From: DATKYK01 sp034430255
GTDB lineage: Bacteria; Chloroflexota; Dehalococcoidia; E44-bin15
Reading direction: 5' to 3'
NCBI GenBank assembly: GCA_034430255.1
Contig: DAOUEU010000111.1
Location: 1 to 12,951 of the forward strand
DNA length: 12,951 nt
The notes under the pieces are model-generated. The model was not told the DNA's origin. It saw only the letters and a program-made list of their open reading frames with translations, and searched no databases. The translations under genes and the position numbers were made by a program. Positions 1-7,920 of the stretch are shown here, piece by piece. Each line of letters opens with the position of its first letter. Within the stretch, counting starts at the first letter, position 1.

Positions 1-24
1 GAGTTTTATAGCTACAGAGCATCA

Positions 25-118
25 AAAACGCGATTTCGACTCATTGACTCGGCGATACTCAGAGGGAACTCCCCTTCAGGAACCTTGACTTTATATCTGG
101 ATTGAGCTTGGCTCCACG
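25..118. repeat. Dispersed repeat R1, copy 1
   Basis: This stretch of about 94 bases matches 11143-11236 in the same orientation with roughly 13 differences by eye. The first 16 bases are identical (AAAACGCGATTTCGAC). A shared block GGGAACTCCCCTTCAGG contains a short GGGG/CCCC inverted repeat. It lies downstream of msrB and is not part of a convincing gene. The other copy lies just downstream of a rubredoxin-like gene stub. It may be an intergenic repeat family or a remnant of a duplicated segment. Positions 119-224 between the repeat and msrB show nothing else that I recognise. Confidence 0.75.
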
Positions 119-224
119 GGCTGGATACGAACCTCTCCCATCTTGAATAATTCCCGCCAACATCAAGCCACCTTGAGTATTGAATCTGAACACAAAAAGT
201 AATCGCCCTCTTTTTTTGCCGACC

Positions 225-629
225 CTATTTCCCCGTACCCGCAACGAACTTCACCGAGATCGAATTGAGGCAGAATCGAAGCCCGGTTGGAGGAGGGCCG
301 TCATTAAATAGGTGTCCCAGATGCGCACCGCACCTTTGGCACATTACTTCGGTCCTTGTCATGCCCGCACTAGTATCTATCGCTGTCGTAATGTTTTGCT
401 CTGAGAGCGGTGCCCAGAAGCTTGGCCAACCTGTTCCCGAATCGTACTTGGTCTCGGAGCTGAATAGGTGATTGCCGCAACACGCACATTGATATATGCC
501 TTTTCCTTTAAAGTTGTAATACTTGCCGGTAAAGGCTGGTTCAGTTCCTTTTTTTCGGGCAACCTCATATTGCTCCGGTGTAAGAAGCTGCCTCCACTCT
601 TCATCGCTTTTAAATATCTTATTCGGCAT
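225..629 (-). CDS. msrB: Peptide-methionine (R)-S-oxide reductase MsrB
   Basis: This 134-residue cytosolic enzyme reduces methionine-R-sulfoxide in proteins back to methionine, using thioredoxin or a similar donor. Its length is normal for a single-domain MsrB. Visible signatures are two zinc-binding CxxC pairs (C48/C51 and C97/C100), the GTGWPSFW block near residues 65-72, the GAHLGHLF segment after residue 100, and the catalytic cysteine C120 in RFCLNS. Many relatives have a resolving Cys in the GWPSF block (GCGWP); this one has Thr, so it may be regenerated another way. The ATG follows an AGGCGGA ribosome site. It lies about 160 bases after the nifU-like gene on the same strand, and co-transcription is possible but unproven. 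The family assignment is very secure. Confidence 0.96.
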   Translation of the reverse strand: MPNKIFKSDEEWRQLLTPEQYEVARKKGTEPAFTGKYYNFKGKGIYQCACCGNHLFSSETKYDSGTGWPSFWAPLSEQNITTAIDTSAGMTRTEVMCQRCGAHLGHLFNDGPPPTGLRFCLNSISVKFVAGTGK

Positions 630-786
630 GTTTCCGCCTTAATCTGTCATAATGAAAATGTGCTAGAGTCCTTTGTTTGGTGTCAGCAGATAAGGGAAAA
701 TAACTGTGATAGCTACTTGTGACCCTCATTGCAGGTTTCTGCCTACCTGAAGATGCCTGTGGGTATTTCGGTCTCAGGTTTCCTGA

Positions 787-1011
787 CTAAACCGCGACTA
801 CTTCTTTGACCTCAGGCACTTCTTCCCTGATAATGCGCTCGATCCCGTTCTTTAGTGTCATGGTCGCCATGGGGCAACCGCCGCAGGCACCGGTCAGCCT
901 GACCGAGACTACCCCATCCTTTACCTCGACCAGTTCCACGTCCCCACCATCGGCCTGCAGTGCAGGTCTCACGCGGTCGATCGCTGCTTCTATCTTTTCT
1001 CGCATGGCCAC
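787..1011 (-). CDS. NifU-like C-terminal-domain Fe-S scaffold protein, copy 1
   Basis: This 74-residue protein consists only of the NifU C-terminal (Nfu) domain, which holds or delivers a bridging Fe-S cluster between two subunits. The diagnostic motif GACGGCPMATMTLKNGIE holds C43 and C46. The start is GTG at 1009-1011: AGGAGG lies 5 bases upstream of it, whereas the internal ATG two codons later would be 11 bases away. The protein is identical in every residue to the product of 12187-12411. The nucleotide sequences differ at 12 of 225 positions, all at third codon positions, including the stop (TAG here, TAA there). A tRNA-like element lies upstream on the opposite strand. The likely role is Fe-S supply to nearby redox enzymes; partners are inferred. 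Confidence 0.93.
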   Translation of the reverse strand: MAMREKIEAAIDRVRPALQADGGDVELVEVKDGVVSVRLTGACGGCPMATMTLKNGIERIIREEVPEVKEVVAV

Positions 1012-1067
1012 TAAATCCTCCTGTCTGGAGATACACCTCTCCTTATTTCAACATAATTAGCTTAATT

Positions 1068-1140
1068 CATGGGGTGGCGCTTGTATGCAACCTTTGTCTC
1101 ATACCGGAGGTTCTTGGTTGGAATCCAACTCCCGCTGCCA
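1068..1140 (+). ncRNA. tRNA-like element, copy 1 (initiator-tRNA-like, non-canonical)
   Basis: These 73 bases resemble a degenerate initiator-type tRNA. The 5' part CATGGGGTG corresponds to an acceptor strand. A 3-bp D-like stem (GCG 1077-1079 / TGC 1086-1088) is followed by a 6-bp anticodon-like stem (CCTTTG 1091-1096 / CGGAGG 1105-1110) with an 8-base loop TCTCATAC carrying CAT. A T-like arm (TTGG, loop TTGGAAT, CCAA) leads to acceptor strand TCCCGCT and GCCA. It is not a normal tRNA: the D loop lacks GG, the T loop has G where tRNAs have C56, the anticodon loop has one extra base and the acceptor has mismatches. Comparison with 12467-12539 shows a compensatory change in the D-like stem. 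It is antisense to the leader of the nifU-like gene. Confidence 0.5.
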
Positions 1141-1148
1141 AGTAATCG

Positions 1149-1175
1149 AGGGCGCGGAATTCGAGGCCGTGCCTT
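1149..1175 (+). terminator. Hairpin directly after tRNA-like element, copy 1
   Basis: An imperfect 9-bp stem (AGGGCGCGG with CCGTGCCTT, two G.T pairs) encloses a 9-base loop containing TTCGA. It starts 8 bases after the CCA of the tRNA-like element and is followed by TTATGTTT. The G.T pairs are compatible with an RNA from the plus strand and would be A.C mismatches on the other strand. It is probably a terminator for the tRNA-like transcript, and equivalents sit at 11342 and 12542. The rest of the gap to 1238 shows nothing recognisable. Confidence 0.5.
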
Positions 1176-1238
1176 TATGTTTACCTGCCCCGGGTGCCGC
1201 CGCTAGCGCAATGTAAAAAGCTGGGAACTCAAGATAAG

Positions 1239-2276
1239 CTATTTTTTGGCGTACGTTACTTCGACTGCACCGCCGAATATCGGATTAGTGGTAACATCCT
1301 TGAAACCAAGTTCGGTAAGAAGTTGATGTCTCTCTGACTGGGGGAGATGCTCAGTGCCCCAGGTTATTTCATAGAACTGATCCTTAATACTGGGTGCGTA
1401 TTCCGGCTTTCTAAAGTCCTCTACTCTTTCCGGAAAGGCGAAGTCGAAAATCACTATCTCACCGCAGTCCTTTAGAGCCTTGTAGCAGTTTGCTATTGAC
1501 CTATATCTTGTATTTGGTCTTATTTCGTGTAACACTACCGCCATGTTGACGAGGTCAAATTCTCCATCATATTCCATGGAGGCTGCATCTACCAACATGA
1601 CTGATGTTCTATCCTCCACCCCGTTGTCTTCCAGGTGTCTCCGGGCATCTTCGATGACGAAACGATCGATTTCAATACCAATAAAGTTGCATCTGGGGAA
1701 ATCTTTGGCTAGTTGAATCATGAGATCCCCCCCCCCACACCCTACATCTAAAACCTTCATCCCGGCATCCAGCCGCTCTTTCAACCCGGGAATTGAGGGA
1801 ATTATCATGAACCTATAAGCCAGGGGCACTAAATGACTGGTCAGGGCTTTGGCGTCTTTCGAAAACTCGTACCCAAGGGCATCCCAGAAATGGGTGTCTC
1901 CACTCTTGTAATATTCGGGGTGACTCTTGAGGAGCTTTGCCCAGTGAGAAACCATGAATCTCGCTCTGTGCCCGAAATAGTAGGGATTTTCGGGATCGGT
2001 GAGCAGAGAACCCATGTGGGGTGCAAGTTTGAATCTGCCATCTTCGGCGCAATCGAGAATTTCGAAGTAATAGGCGGACTGGCACCAAAGCCTCACATAG
2101 GGTTCATGCAGACCGAGCTCACTGGCTAACATATCTGGGCCAAGGCCGCCCTCGGAGGCACTGAGCTTATCGAATAAGCCAAGGACAACCCCCGTATTCA
2201 CTAAGTGGACAGCCAGGAACCCTTTTTCGTAATCTTCCAGCTTTGCCGATTGTTCATCCACGGTAATTTCTGTCAT
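1239..2276 (-). CDS. SAM-dependent class I methyltransferase (O-methyltransferase-like)
   Basis: This 345-residue cytosolic protein has two parts. The N-terminal region (about residues 12-95) resembles the winged-helix dimerisation domain of small-molecule O-methyltransferases. The C-terminal Rossmann methyltransferase has motif I VLDVGCGGGD (residues 175-184), an acidic ribose-binding site in GIEID (around 202) and an LVNMAVVLHEI motif (242-252). It should transfer a methyl group from S-adenosylmethionine to a small organic acceptor, which cannot be identified here. It follows the FAD oxidoreductase cluster on the same strand but also has its own promoter at 2333-2361. The start has an AGAGGTG ribosome site. 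Motif I is encoded partly by a run of ten G (C10 on the plus strand, 1727-1736), a slippage-prone tract at the most critical site. The family is secure and the substrate unknown. Confidence 0.9.
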   Translation of the reverse strand: MTEITVDEQSAKLEDYEKGFLAVHLVNTGVVLGLFDKLSASEGGLGPDMLASELGLHEPYVRLWCQSAYYFEILDCAEDGRFKLAPHMGSLLTDPENPYYFGHRARFMVSHWAKLLKSHPEYYKSGDTHFWDALGYEFSKDAKALTSHLVPLAYRFMIIPSIPGLKERLDAGMKVLDVGCGGGDLMIQLAKDFPRCNFIGIEIDRFVIEDARRHLEDNGVEDRTSVMLVDAASMEYDGEFDLVNMAVVLHEIRPNTRYRSIANCYKALKDCGEIVIFDFAFPERVEDFRKPEYAPSIKDQFYEITWGTEHLPQSERHQLLTELGFKDVTTNPIFGGAVEVTYAKK

Positions 2277-2332
2277 GCCATTTCACCTCTGGATAATGTT
2301 AAATTTTGTGCCGTTTTCTTTATGGTGCGCAC

Positions 2333-2361
2333 ATCTTAGACAAACGAAGGGCAGTTGTCAA
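2333..2361 (-). promoter_or_regulatory. Sigma70-type promoter of the methyltransferase gene
   Basis: On the minus strand, TTGACA (2356-2361) and TAAGAT (2333-2338) are separated by exactly 17 bases. The -35 is perfect and the -10 matches TATAAT at four of six positions. Transcription would begin near 2326, giving a leader of about 50 bases. This suggests the methyltransferase can be expressed independently of the upstream oxidoreductase genes. The regulator promoter at 8932-8960 has the same layout. Confidence 0.65.
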
Positions 2362-2369
2362 CGGTTGAC
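2357..2369. promoter_or_regulatory. Palindromic operator candidate over the -35
   Basis: GTCAAC-G-GTTGAC is a perfect 13-base inverted repeat (6-base arms, 1-base centre) overlapping the -35 hexamer of the methyltransferase promoter. A protein bound there would be expected to block RNA polymerase. The binding protein is unknown, and no other copy was noticed in the window. Confidence 0.4.
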
Positions 2370-2387
2370 TATAATCGCACGATTGGT

Positions 2388-4112
2388 CTATGCCGGTTTC
2401 CTACCCTGGCGGGGTACTGCTGATATCTTGCCCCGCTCCGGGATGTACCACGGCGACGGGTACCACCAGTCGCCTGGTTCAGCGATGCCATCTTCGATGA
2501 GGATGTGCATTAGGTTGTAGCCGACAGCCATAAGACACAACCCTCCGGGATGCGCTGACGACTGATGGGAAAGATAAAGTCCATCTATTGCTGGGACTCG
2601 GTAGCGAGCAAGTTCGGGTAGGGGACGCTTGTTCCACCACTGGTCCCGGCACTGGCGGATGGTGCACCAGGTGCCACCAATCATCCCAGTGTTGCGAAAC
2701 TCCTGCTCCCACGGGGTGAGGCTCCAGTGTTCTACGAGGTCATCCTCAAGGTTTTCTACTACTGATCTGAAGGCCTTTCGCATATAGGCATCTATATCAT
2801 CTTTGACCTTGTTCATAGCATCTGGTCCGTCAATGTGGTACTCTGGCGGCGGGACATAACCAACGATAGAACAATTGACGTAGAGGTTGGGACGGGTGCA
2901 TTGCGAGTGGAAGTCGGCACTGAATATTTTTGAGCTCCCGGCCCAACACCACGGATATCTCTCCGGCGACATGGTGGGGTTACCCTGCTTGCCCATCACA
3001 TCAGCAGCGTGCTCATAGTAGATCTCTCGCGAGTCCATCGGGTAACATACGCCTGACTGCTCACCCTCCTTGAACTTGGGACGATAGCGAAGGGGCTCAC
3101 GCGTTAGGAAGTGGTTTACGTACAATGTCCCTCCCTTGATGCTGAGGTCATTTACGCGCTGCAGTAAGCCAGCGTCCATATACTGCGGCCCGATGAGATC
3201 GTTGAAGGTTTGCTGAATGTCGGTGGCACTGATCACTGCCTTGTCCGCCCAGATTACCTTGTTGCCCCAGACGGCATTGTCCCGCAGTCGCACGCCCACG
3301 GCGCGTCCGTGTCTGATAATAATCTCATCCACGGGACAGCAGCTGCGGAATATTGCACCGTGGGCTACAGCACAGCGAAAGAGGGCGTGGTAATATCCAT
3401 GTTGGCCACCGATGGGGACAGTCCCTAAGGTATATAGCACGGCGGCTACCGCGGCTTCGAAAGCGGGTATAGCCATGCCCTCAAAGTGAGCGGCAGCACC
3501 GGCCCACCAGCCGAGAAACGCCAGGAATGTCTTAAAGGGCTCGGTCTCTATATATTCATCCATCAGATCAAACTGGGTCCATTCAAGCATTTCCGGGGTC
3601 CATACCTCTGGCAATCGCTCCTTGTAAACCTGCATGAAAGGGATGGTATCGGCATTTATCTCCACTTCGGGTGGATGAGGTGGGCTCCAGAAGGTGGCGC
3701 GCAGCAGCTCCTGGACAAACGGTGGATTGCCGGTGAGGCCGGCCAGCTTCAGCCAGCCCTCCAAGTCCTTGGCACCGACCATGGAAACTCCATCGGTGCA
3801 CAGAAGTCCGAATCCCCCGCCTCCGGCAAAGCCTTCCCCAGCAAGCTTCTGAGCTGCCCAGTCCATGCGGAGGCCGTACCTCCACAGCTCTAGCTGCTCC
3901 CAGCCGGGGGCTGCCCCACCATACAGGGCTACGGCATGTGGACTGACATGCACCCCGGCTATGGGATCCGCGTTCTCCTGTGCTCCCCCGCACTCCGCCC
4001 GCTCCTCCAGGACGCAGACGCTCAGCCCGCACTTAGCCAGGTATGCCGCTGTCGTAGTGCCGTTGTGGCCGGCGCCAATTATAATAATGTCGTAGCTTTC
4101 TTCCGTGTTCAT
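2388..4112 (-). CDS. FAD-dependent CrtI/phytoene-desaturase-like oxidoreductase A2
   Basis: This 574-residue flavoprotein belongs to the phytoene dehydrogenase-like/NAD(P)-FAD oxidoreductase superfamily. The N-terminal dinucleotide fold has GAGHNG at residues 13-18, with the acidic end of the second strand in VLEERAECGG around residues 34-43. The C-terminal FAD-contact segment includes a GLYLSHQSSAHPGG motif followed by a helix. Family members desaturate, isomerise or oxidise lipophilic substrates; none can be assigned here. It is about four fifths identical by eye to the 6055-7776 product over its full length, while the gene between them (4354-6024) is only distantly related. The ATG has a weak AAGG ribosome site, weaker than in the other cluster genes. 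The protein is probably soluble, with no signal peptide or clear membrane span. Confidence 0.9.
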   Translation of the reverse strand: MNTEESYDIIIIGAGHNGTTTAAYLAKCGLSVCVLEERAECGGAQENADPIAGVHVSPHAVALYGGAAPGWEQLELWRYGLRMDWAAQKLAGEGFAGGGGFGLLCTDGVSMVGAKDLEGWLKLAGLTGNPPFVQELLRATFWSPPHPPEVEINADTIPFMQVYKERLPEVWTPEMLEWTQFDLMDEYIETEPFKTFLAFLGWWAGAAAHFEGMAIPAFEAAVAAVLYTLGTVPIGGQHGYYHALFRCAVAHGAIFRSCCPVDEIIIRHGRAVGVRLRDNAVWGNKVIWADKAVISATDIQQTFNDLIGPQYMDAGLLQRVNDLSIKGGTLYVNHFLTREPLRYRPKFKEGEQSGVCYPMDSREIYYEHAADVMGKQGNPTMSPERYPWCWAGSSKIFSADFHSQCTRPNLYVNCSIVGYVPPPEYHIDGPDAMNKVKDDIDAYMRKAFRSVVENLEDDLVEHWSLTPWEQEFRNTGMIGGTWCTIRQCRDQWWNKRPLPELARYRVPAIDGLYLSHQSSAHPGGLCLMAVGYNLMHILIEDGIAEPGDWWYPSPWYIPERGKISAVPRQGRKPA

Positions 4113-4353
4113 TTTGGTGCCTTGTCTACCCTTGTACCCTTTCTAAGACCTCTTACACCCCGCCACCCCGCGCAGCCATAGCAATACTCCAAGGCACAAG
4201 GCGGAGGAACTCCAGCAGGTCAGGGTAACCTGCCATTTCAACACTAATCTGTAGCGGGCGCTTATATCAGGGAAGACTGCCCAGTGGTAACATCGCTTTA
4301 GGCCTAGTAAGGCCAGTTATCTTAATCCTCCCTGGAATTACTATTCATGGTGA
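4113..4353. other. 241-base spacer between oxidoreductase genes B and A2
   Basis: This gap interrupts an otherwise compact minus-strand cluster. It contains two small inverted repeats: GCAGGT/ACCTGC (4216-4221 / 4229-4234, 7-base loop) and GGCC/GGCC around 4302-4315. Neither has a T tract, so neither looks like a standard terminator. A minus-strand frame of 27 codons starts at an ATG within this gap (beginning MAGYPDLLEFL). It has no ribosome site and no recognisable family, so I do not call it a gene. No strong promoter was found for A2. Confidence 0.4.
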
Positions 4354-6024
4354 TTACAACATATATGTCTTAGTGAACCGCTCCATCTCGGGGGTAGGTT
4401 TCCACCACTTCTTAACACCCATGTCCTCGGCCACCTTGTTGGCGGCGAGGTATGCTGGGCCACCGAGCACCAGTCCTCCGGGATAGGTGGAGGCGCCACA
4501 CACATAGAGGCCCTCGATGGGTGTGGCGTGGCCGGAGCACTCTATATTGGGGCGGAAGGTGTTAAGTTGGGTCGGCCGGTAGTCGCCGTGCTTGATGGAA
4601 CCGCGGCGCATGTTGGGAAGACGGATCTCGATGTCCACTGGGGTCTCGGCATTGGTCAGGATGACCTTGTCCCGTGTGAAGTTGGGGGCTAACCTCTCCC
4701 ATTTGTCCAGCACTGCCTCCTGCAACTTGTGAGAGTACTTCTCCCAACCGCCCTCGATCTCGTAGGGGGCATGCATCTGGAAGAAGGAGACCTCGCCGCC
4801 CTGTGGTGAGTGGACCAGGTGGGGGTCGAAGAAGCTCTCGCAGGTAGAATGCCCACCGAAGTTATTCATATCGATCTTGCCGGCCACTACGTTGTCCCAA
4901 TGAGCTAGAAGCTGATCAACACCTTCAATGCCGAATATGGTCATGAACGACTCGCTGGCCCACGGCTCCTCTGCCTTGTACTGCGGCATCTCCTTGGAGG
5001 CGACGTGCAGGGTGTAGAAGCTCCACTTATCGTAGACCCACCCCTCAACCGCCTCCTTCAGGTTACCCGGCAGGTTGTCGCTGCCTACTAGGTCGAGGAA
5101 GGTAGTGTGCGGGTCGAGGCTGGAGATAATTACCTTGCTGCGCAGGATTCGGCCTTCTGAAGTCTCCACCCCGGCGGCGTGACCATTATCCATAATTATC
5201 TTGGTCACCTCGCACGTATCCAGGATCGTTCCCCCATTCCCCACAACCTCTCGTCCCAGGGCACCGGCGAACTTATGCGAGCCTCCATAGCAGTAACACT
5301 TGTTCATGCCCCGCATCAGAAGTAGCGGCACGAACAGGCCTACACCAGTCTCCTTGGGGTCCAGCCCCCACATGCAGGTGACATATAGCATAAGGGCGCG
5401 CACCCGATCGTTCTCGAACACGCTGGTTATGATCTCGTACGGGCTCTGCTCGGCGATGTCCCACAGCTCCCGCCCGACGTCAGTCTTATCCAGTACTATG
5501 CCCAGGTCGGTGGGCGACATGGCCGGCAGGTAGGTAAGAGGCGCGATTATATCATCGACAATGTGCCGGTAAGTGCGCATCAGCTTGCCGAAGGCGATGG
5601 CGTCCTTGACCGAGTACCTCATAATGGAATCACGGGTGTCCTCGACCATGCGGGTGAGCAGCAGAGAGCCGCCGTCCTCGAACACCATGGCCGTCTGCAG
5701 GTTGGGCTTGACCCAGGCCATACCGTGATTATCCAGATTGAAGTCCCTGAGGACAGGCATGTAGTCGACCATCAGGTGGTATATGACGTGTGCGTTGGAG
5801 TAGTAACAGGGGTGGAGGATCTCCTCAGTGACTAGCCCTCCCCCGATCTCGTAGCGGCGCTCTATTATCGCCACCTTCAAGCCGGCCTTGGCCAGGTAGG
5901 CTGCTGTCATCAGCCCGTTGGGGCCAGCGCCGATGACAATGGCATCCCACTCGCTGTCGCGGGGGAACTCAGCGAATACACCGCCGGTCAGCATTGGTTG
6001 TTCATACTTCGTTAGTTCCATCAT
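4354..6024 (-). CDS. FAD-dependent PYROXD2/phytoene-dehydrogenase-like oxidoreductase B
   Basis: This 556-residue flavoprotein has an extended N-terminus, and GAGPNG lies at residues 32-37. It continues with IIERRYEIGGG and a YYSNAHVIYHLM segment, and ends with a C-terminal FAD motif GLYVCGASTYPGG followed by LGGPAYLAANKVAEDMG. The overall pattern is closest to PYROXD2-like members of the CrtI superfamily. It is distinct from A and A2 apart from shared fold motifs. The gene starts 30 bases after A, so co-translation from one mRNA is likely. AAGGAGGG is only 2 bases from the first ATG but 5 from the second, so the true start may be at 6019-6021. It may act with A or A2 on one substrate, or in successive steps; this is inferred from arrangement only. 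Confidence 0.9.
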   Translation of the reverse strand: MMELTKYEQPMLTGGVFAEFPRDSEWDAIVIGAGPNGLMTAAYLAKAGLKVAIIERRYEIGGGLVTEEILHPCYYSNAHVIYHLMVDYMPVLRDFNLDNHGMAWVKPNLQTAMVFEDGGSLLLTRMVEDTRDSIMRYSVKDAIAFGKLMRTYRHIVDDIIAPLTYLPAMSPTDLGIVLDKTDVGRELWDIAEQSPYEIITSVFENDRVRALMLYVTCMWGLDPKETGVGLFVPLLLMRGMNKCYCYGGSHKFAGALGREVVGNGGTILDTCEVTKIIMDNGHAAGVETSEGRILRSKVIISSLDPHTTFLDLVGSDNLPGNLKEAVEGWVYDKWSFYTLHVASKEMPQYKAEEPWASESFMTIFGIEGVDQLLAHWDNVVAGKIDMNNFGGHSTCESFFDPHLVHSPQGGEVSFFQMHAPYEIEGGWEKYSHKLQEAVLDKWERLAPNFTRDKVILTNAETPVDIEIRLPNMRRGSIKHGDYRPTQLNTFRPNIECSGHATPIEGLYVCGASTYPGGLVLGGPAYLAANKVAEDMGVKKWWKPTPEMERFTKTYML

Positions 6025-6054
6025 GCCCTCCTTCTGTCCTTCGCCTACGATTCA

Positions 6055-7776
6055 CTACGCTTTAATCTTGCCCTCATGGGGTACCGCCGATATCTTGCCC
6101 TTCTCAGGGATGTACCACGGCGATGGGTACCACCAGTCGCCGGGCTCGGCGATACCGTCCTCTATGAGCATGTGCATCAGGTTATAGCCAACGGCCATCA
6201 GGCACAGCCCTCCGGGGTGGGCAGATGACTGGTGGCAAAGGTATAGCCCGTCGATCCCCGGGACACGGTAGCGAGCGAGCTCGGGCAGGGGGCGCTCGTT
6301 CCACCACTGGTCCCGGCACTGGCGGATGCCGTACCATGTGCCACCGACCATCCCAGTGTTGCGAAACTCCTGCTCTTGAGGGGTCATCCCCCAGTGGTGA
6401 ATGAGGTTGGGCTCCTCAAGGCCCTCGACTACCGTTGCGAAGGCCTTGCGCATATATTCGTTTATCTTATCTTTATCCCTGTTTATGGCATCTGGCCCTT
6501 CCACATGGTACTCCGGTGGTGGGACATAGCAGACGATAGAGCTCTCGATGTGCTCGCCGGGGCGGGTGCACTGGCTGTGGAAGGAAGGGGTGAATATCTT
6601 GTTGCTGCCGGCCCAGAGCCACGGATACCGCTCCGGGGGCATGGTGGGGTTACCCTGTTTCCCATTAACGTCTGCCACATGCTCATAATATATCTCTCGC
6701 GAGTCCATCGGGTAGCAGACTCCGGTCTGCTCGGCTGCCTTGAACTTGTCACGGTAGCGGACCTGCTCACGGGTGTGGAAATGGTTTACGTAGAGTGTTC
6801 CCCCCTTTAGGTTGAGGTCATCTACTCGCTGCTGTAGTGCGGGGTCCACAAACTGTGGCCCGATGAGATTGTTGAAGGTTTGCTTGATGTCGGTGGCGCT
6901 GATCACCGCCTTGTCCGCCCATATCACCTTATTGCCCCAGGTGGCGTTGTCCCGCAGTCGCACCCCCACGGCTCGCCCATGTCTGATGATTATCTCATCC
7001 ACGGGACAGCAGGTGCGAAACACTGCCCCGTGGGCCACGGCGCAGCGGAAGAGGGCGTGGAAATAGCCGTGTATAGCGCCCATAGGGACGGCTCCTGTAG
7101 TATATAGCACGGAGGCTACCACGCTCTCGAAGGCGGGGATGGCCATACCCTCGAAGTGGCCGGCGGCCCCTGACATCCAGGCTATGTACGCCTGGAATAC
7201 CTTGAAGGGCTCGGTCTCCATGTACTCGTCCATGAGGTCGAACTGGGTCCATTCCAGCATCTCAGGGGTCCACACCTCTGGTAGCCGCTCCTTATAGACC
7301 TGCATGAATGGGATAGTCTCGGCATTTACCTCCACGTAGTCTGGGTGCGGTGGGCACCAGAAGGTGGCGCGCAGCAACTCCTGGATGAACCCGTTCATCA
7401 GGCCGCTCAGCTTCAGCCACCCCTCTAGGTCCTTCATGGTGGCCGGGGCAACCCCATCGGTGACCAGAAGCCCCATGAACGTTCCAGTCGTGAAATCCTG
7501 CCCACTGAGATTCTGGGCTGCCCAGTCCATGCGGGCGCCGTGCCTCCACAGCTCCAGCTGCTCCCAGCCTGGGGCCGCCCCCCCGTAGAGGGCTACTGCA
7601 TGTGGGCTAACGTGTACCCCGGCTATGGGCTCCGCGTTCTCCTGCGCTCCGCCACACTCAGGGCGCTCCTCCAGCACGCAGACGCTCAGCCCGCACTTGG
7701 CCAGGTATGCTGCTGCTGTAGTGCCGTTGTGGCCGGCACCTATGATGACAACGTCGTACCTTTCTGCATCACTCAT
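6055..7776 (-). CDS. FAD-dependent CrtI/phytoene-desaturase-like oxidoreductase A
   Basis: This 573-residue flavoprotein is the paralog of the 2388-4112 product. GAGHNG is at residues 13-18, VLEERPECGG follows, and the C-terminal GLYLCHQSSAHPGG motif contacts FAD. It belongs to the phytoene dehydrogenase-like superfamily; substrate and electron acceptor are unknown. The ATG (7774-7776) has a strong GGAGGT ribosome site 6 bases away, far better than that of A2, so A is probably made at a higher level per transcript. It is the first enzyme gene after the XRE-PAS-LuxR regulator (144-base gap with a possible promoter), and B follows within 30 bases. Differences from A2 cluster around residues 90-130 and 195-235, the likely substrate-facing regions. 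Confidence 0.9.
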   Translation of the reverse strand: MSDAERYDVVIIGAGHNGTTAAAYLAKCGLSVCVLEERPECGGAQENAEPIAGVHVSPHAVALYGGAAPGWEQLELWRHGARMDWAAQNLSGQDFTTGTFMGLLVTDGVAPATMKDLEGWLKLSGLMNGFIQELLRATFWCPPHPDYVEVNAETIPFMQVYKERLPEVWTPEMLEWTQFDLMDEYMETEPFKVFQAYIAWMSGAAGHFEGMAIPAFESVVASVLYTTGAVPMGAIHGYFHALFRCAVAHGAVFRTCCPVDEIIIRHGRAVGVRLRDNATWGNKVIWADKAVISATDIKQTFNNLIGPQFVDPALQQRVDDLNLKGGTLYVNHFHTREQVRYRDKFKAAEQTGVCYPMDSREIYYEHVADVNGKQGNPTMPPERYPWLWAGSNKIFTPSFHSQCTRPGEHIESSIVCYVPPPEYHVEGPDAINRDKDKINEYMRKAFATVVEGLEEPNLIHHWGMTPQEQEFRNTGMVGGTWYGIRQCRDQWWNERPLPELARYRVPGIDGLYLCHQSSAHPGGLCLMAVGYNLMHMLIEDGIAEPGDWWYPSPWYIPEKGKISAVPHEGKIKA

Positions 7777-7858
7777 TTTTACCTCCCATAACTATGGCCA
7801 GCGATAAAAGGCTGTCTCACATCACTTTTATGACTTTAATCGTAACAAAGAATCCCTA

Positions 7859-7887
7859 ATTCTATACTGGACATAAGGAGAGATTAA
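7859..7887 (-). promoter_or_regulatory. Possible promoter for the oxidoreductase cluster
   Basis: On the minus strand, TAGAAT (7859-7864, five of six matches to the -10 consensus) lies 17 bases downstream of TTAATC (7882-7887, weak -35). It is about 80 bases before the start of gene A. A poor -35 fits a promoter that needs an activator, and the adjacent regulator is a candidate. The position is suggestive, but the sequence match is modest. Confidence 0.35.
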
Positions 7888-7920
7888 TACCTAGACGGAT
7901 AGCGGGGTTTTATACCCTGG

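Noticed and set aside
59..244. Minus-strand 61-codon frame downstream of msrB
   Set aside because: It overlaps the 3' end of msrB and repeat R1, has no family signature, and the R1 copy elsewhere does not keep the frame.
1068..1140. Functional initiator tRNA gene
   Set aside because: D-loop GG and T-loop C56 are missing, the anticodon loop has eight bases and the acceptor stem has mismatches, so a normal aminoacylated tRNA is unlikely; kept as tRNA-like only.
3583..4032. 149-codon frame overlapping oxidoreductase A2 on the same strand
   Set aside because: It lies in another frame of a clear flavoprotein gene, is rich in Arg/Gly/Ser and has no recognisable motif: a shadow of a GC-rich gene.
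4113..4353. 27-codon frame between genes B and A2
   Set aside because: No ribosome site, no family resemblance, and in a spacer with no other coding signal.
6376..6810. 144-codon plus-strand frame inside oxidoreductase A
   Set aside because: It is antisense to a well-supported gene, with no ribosome site and no family pattern.
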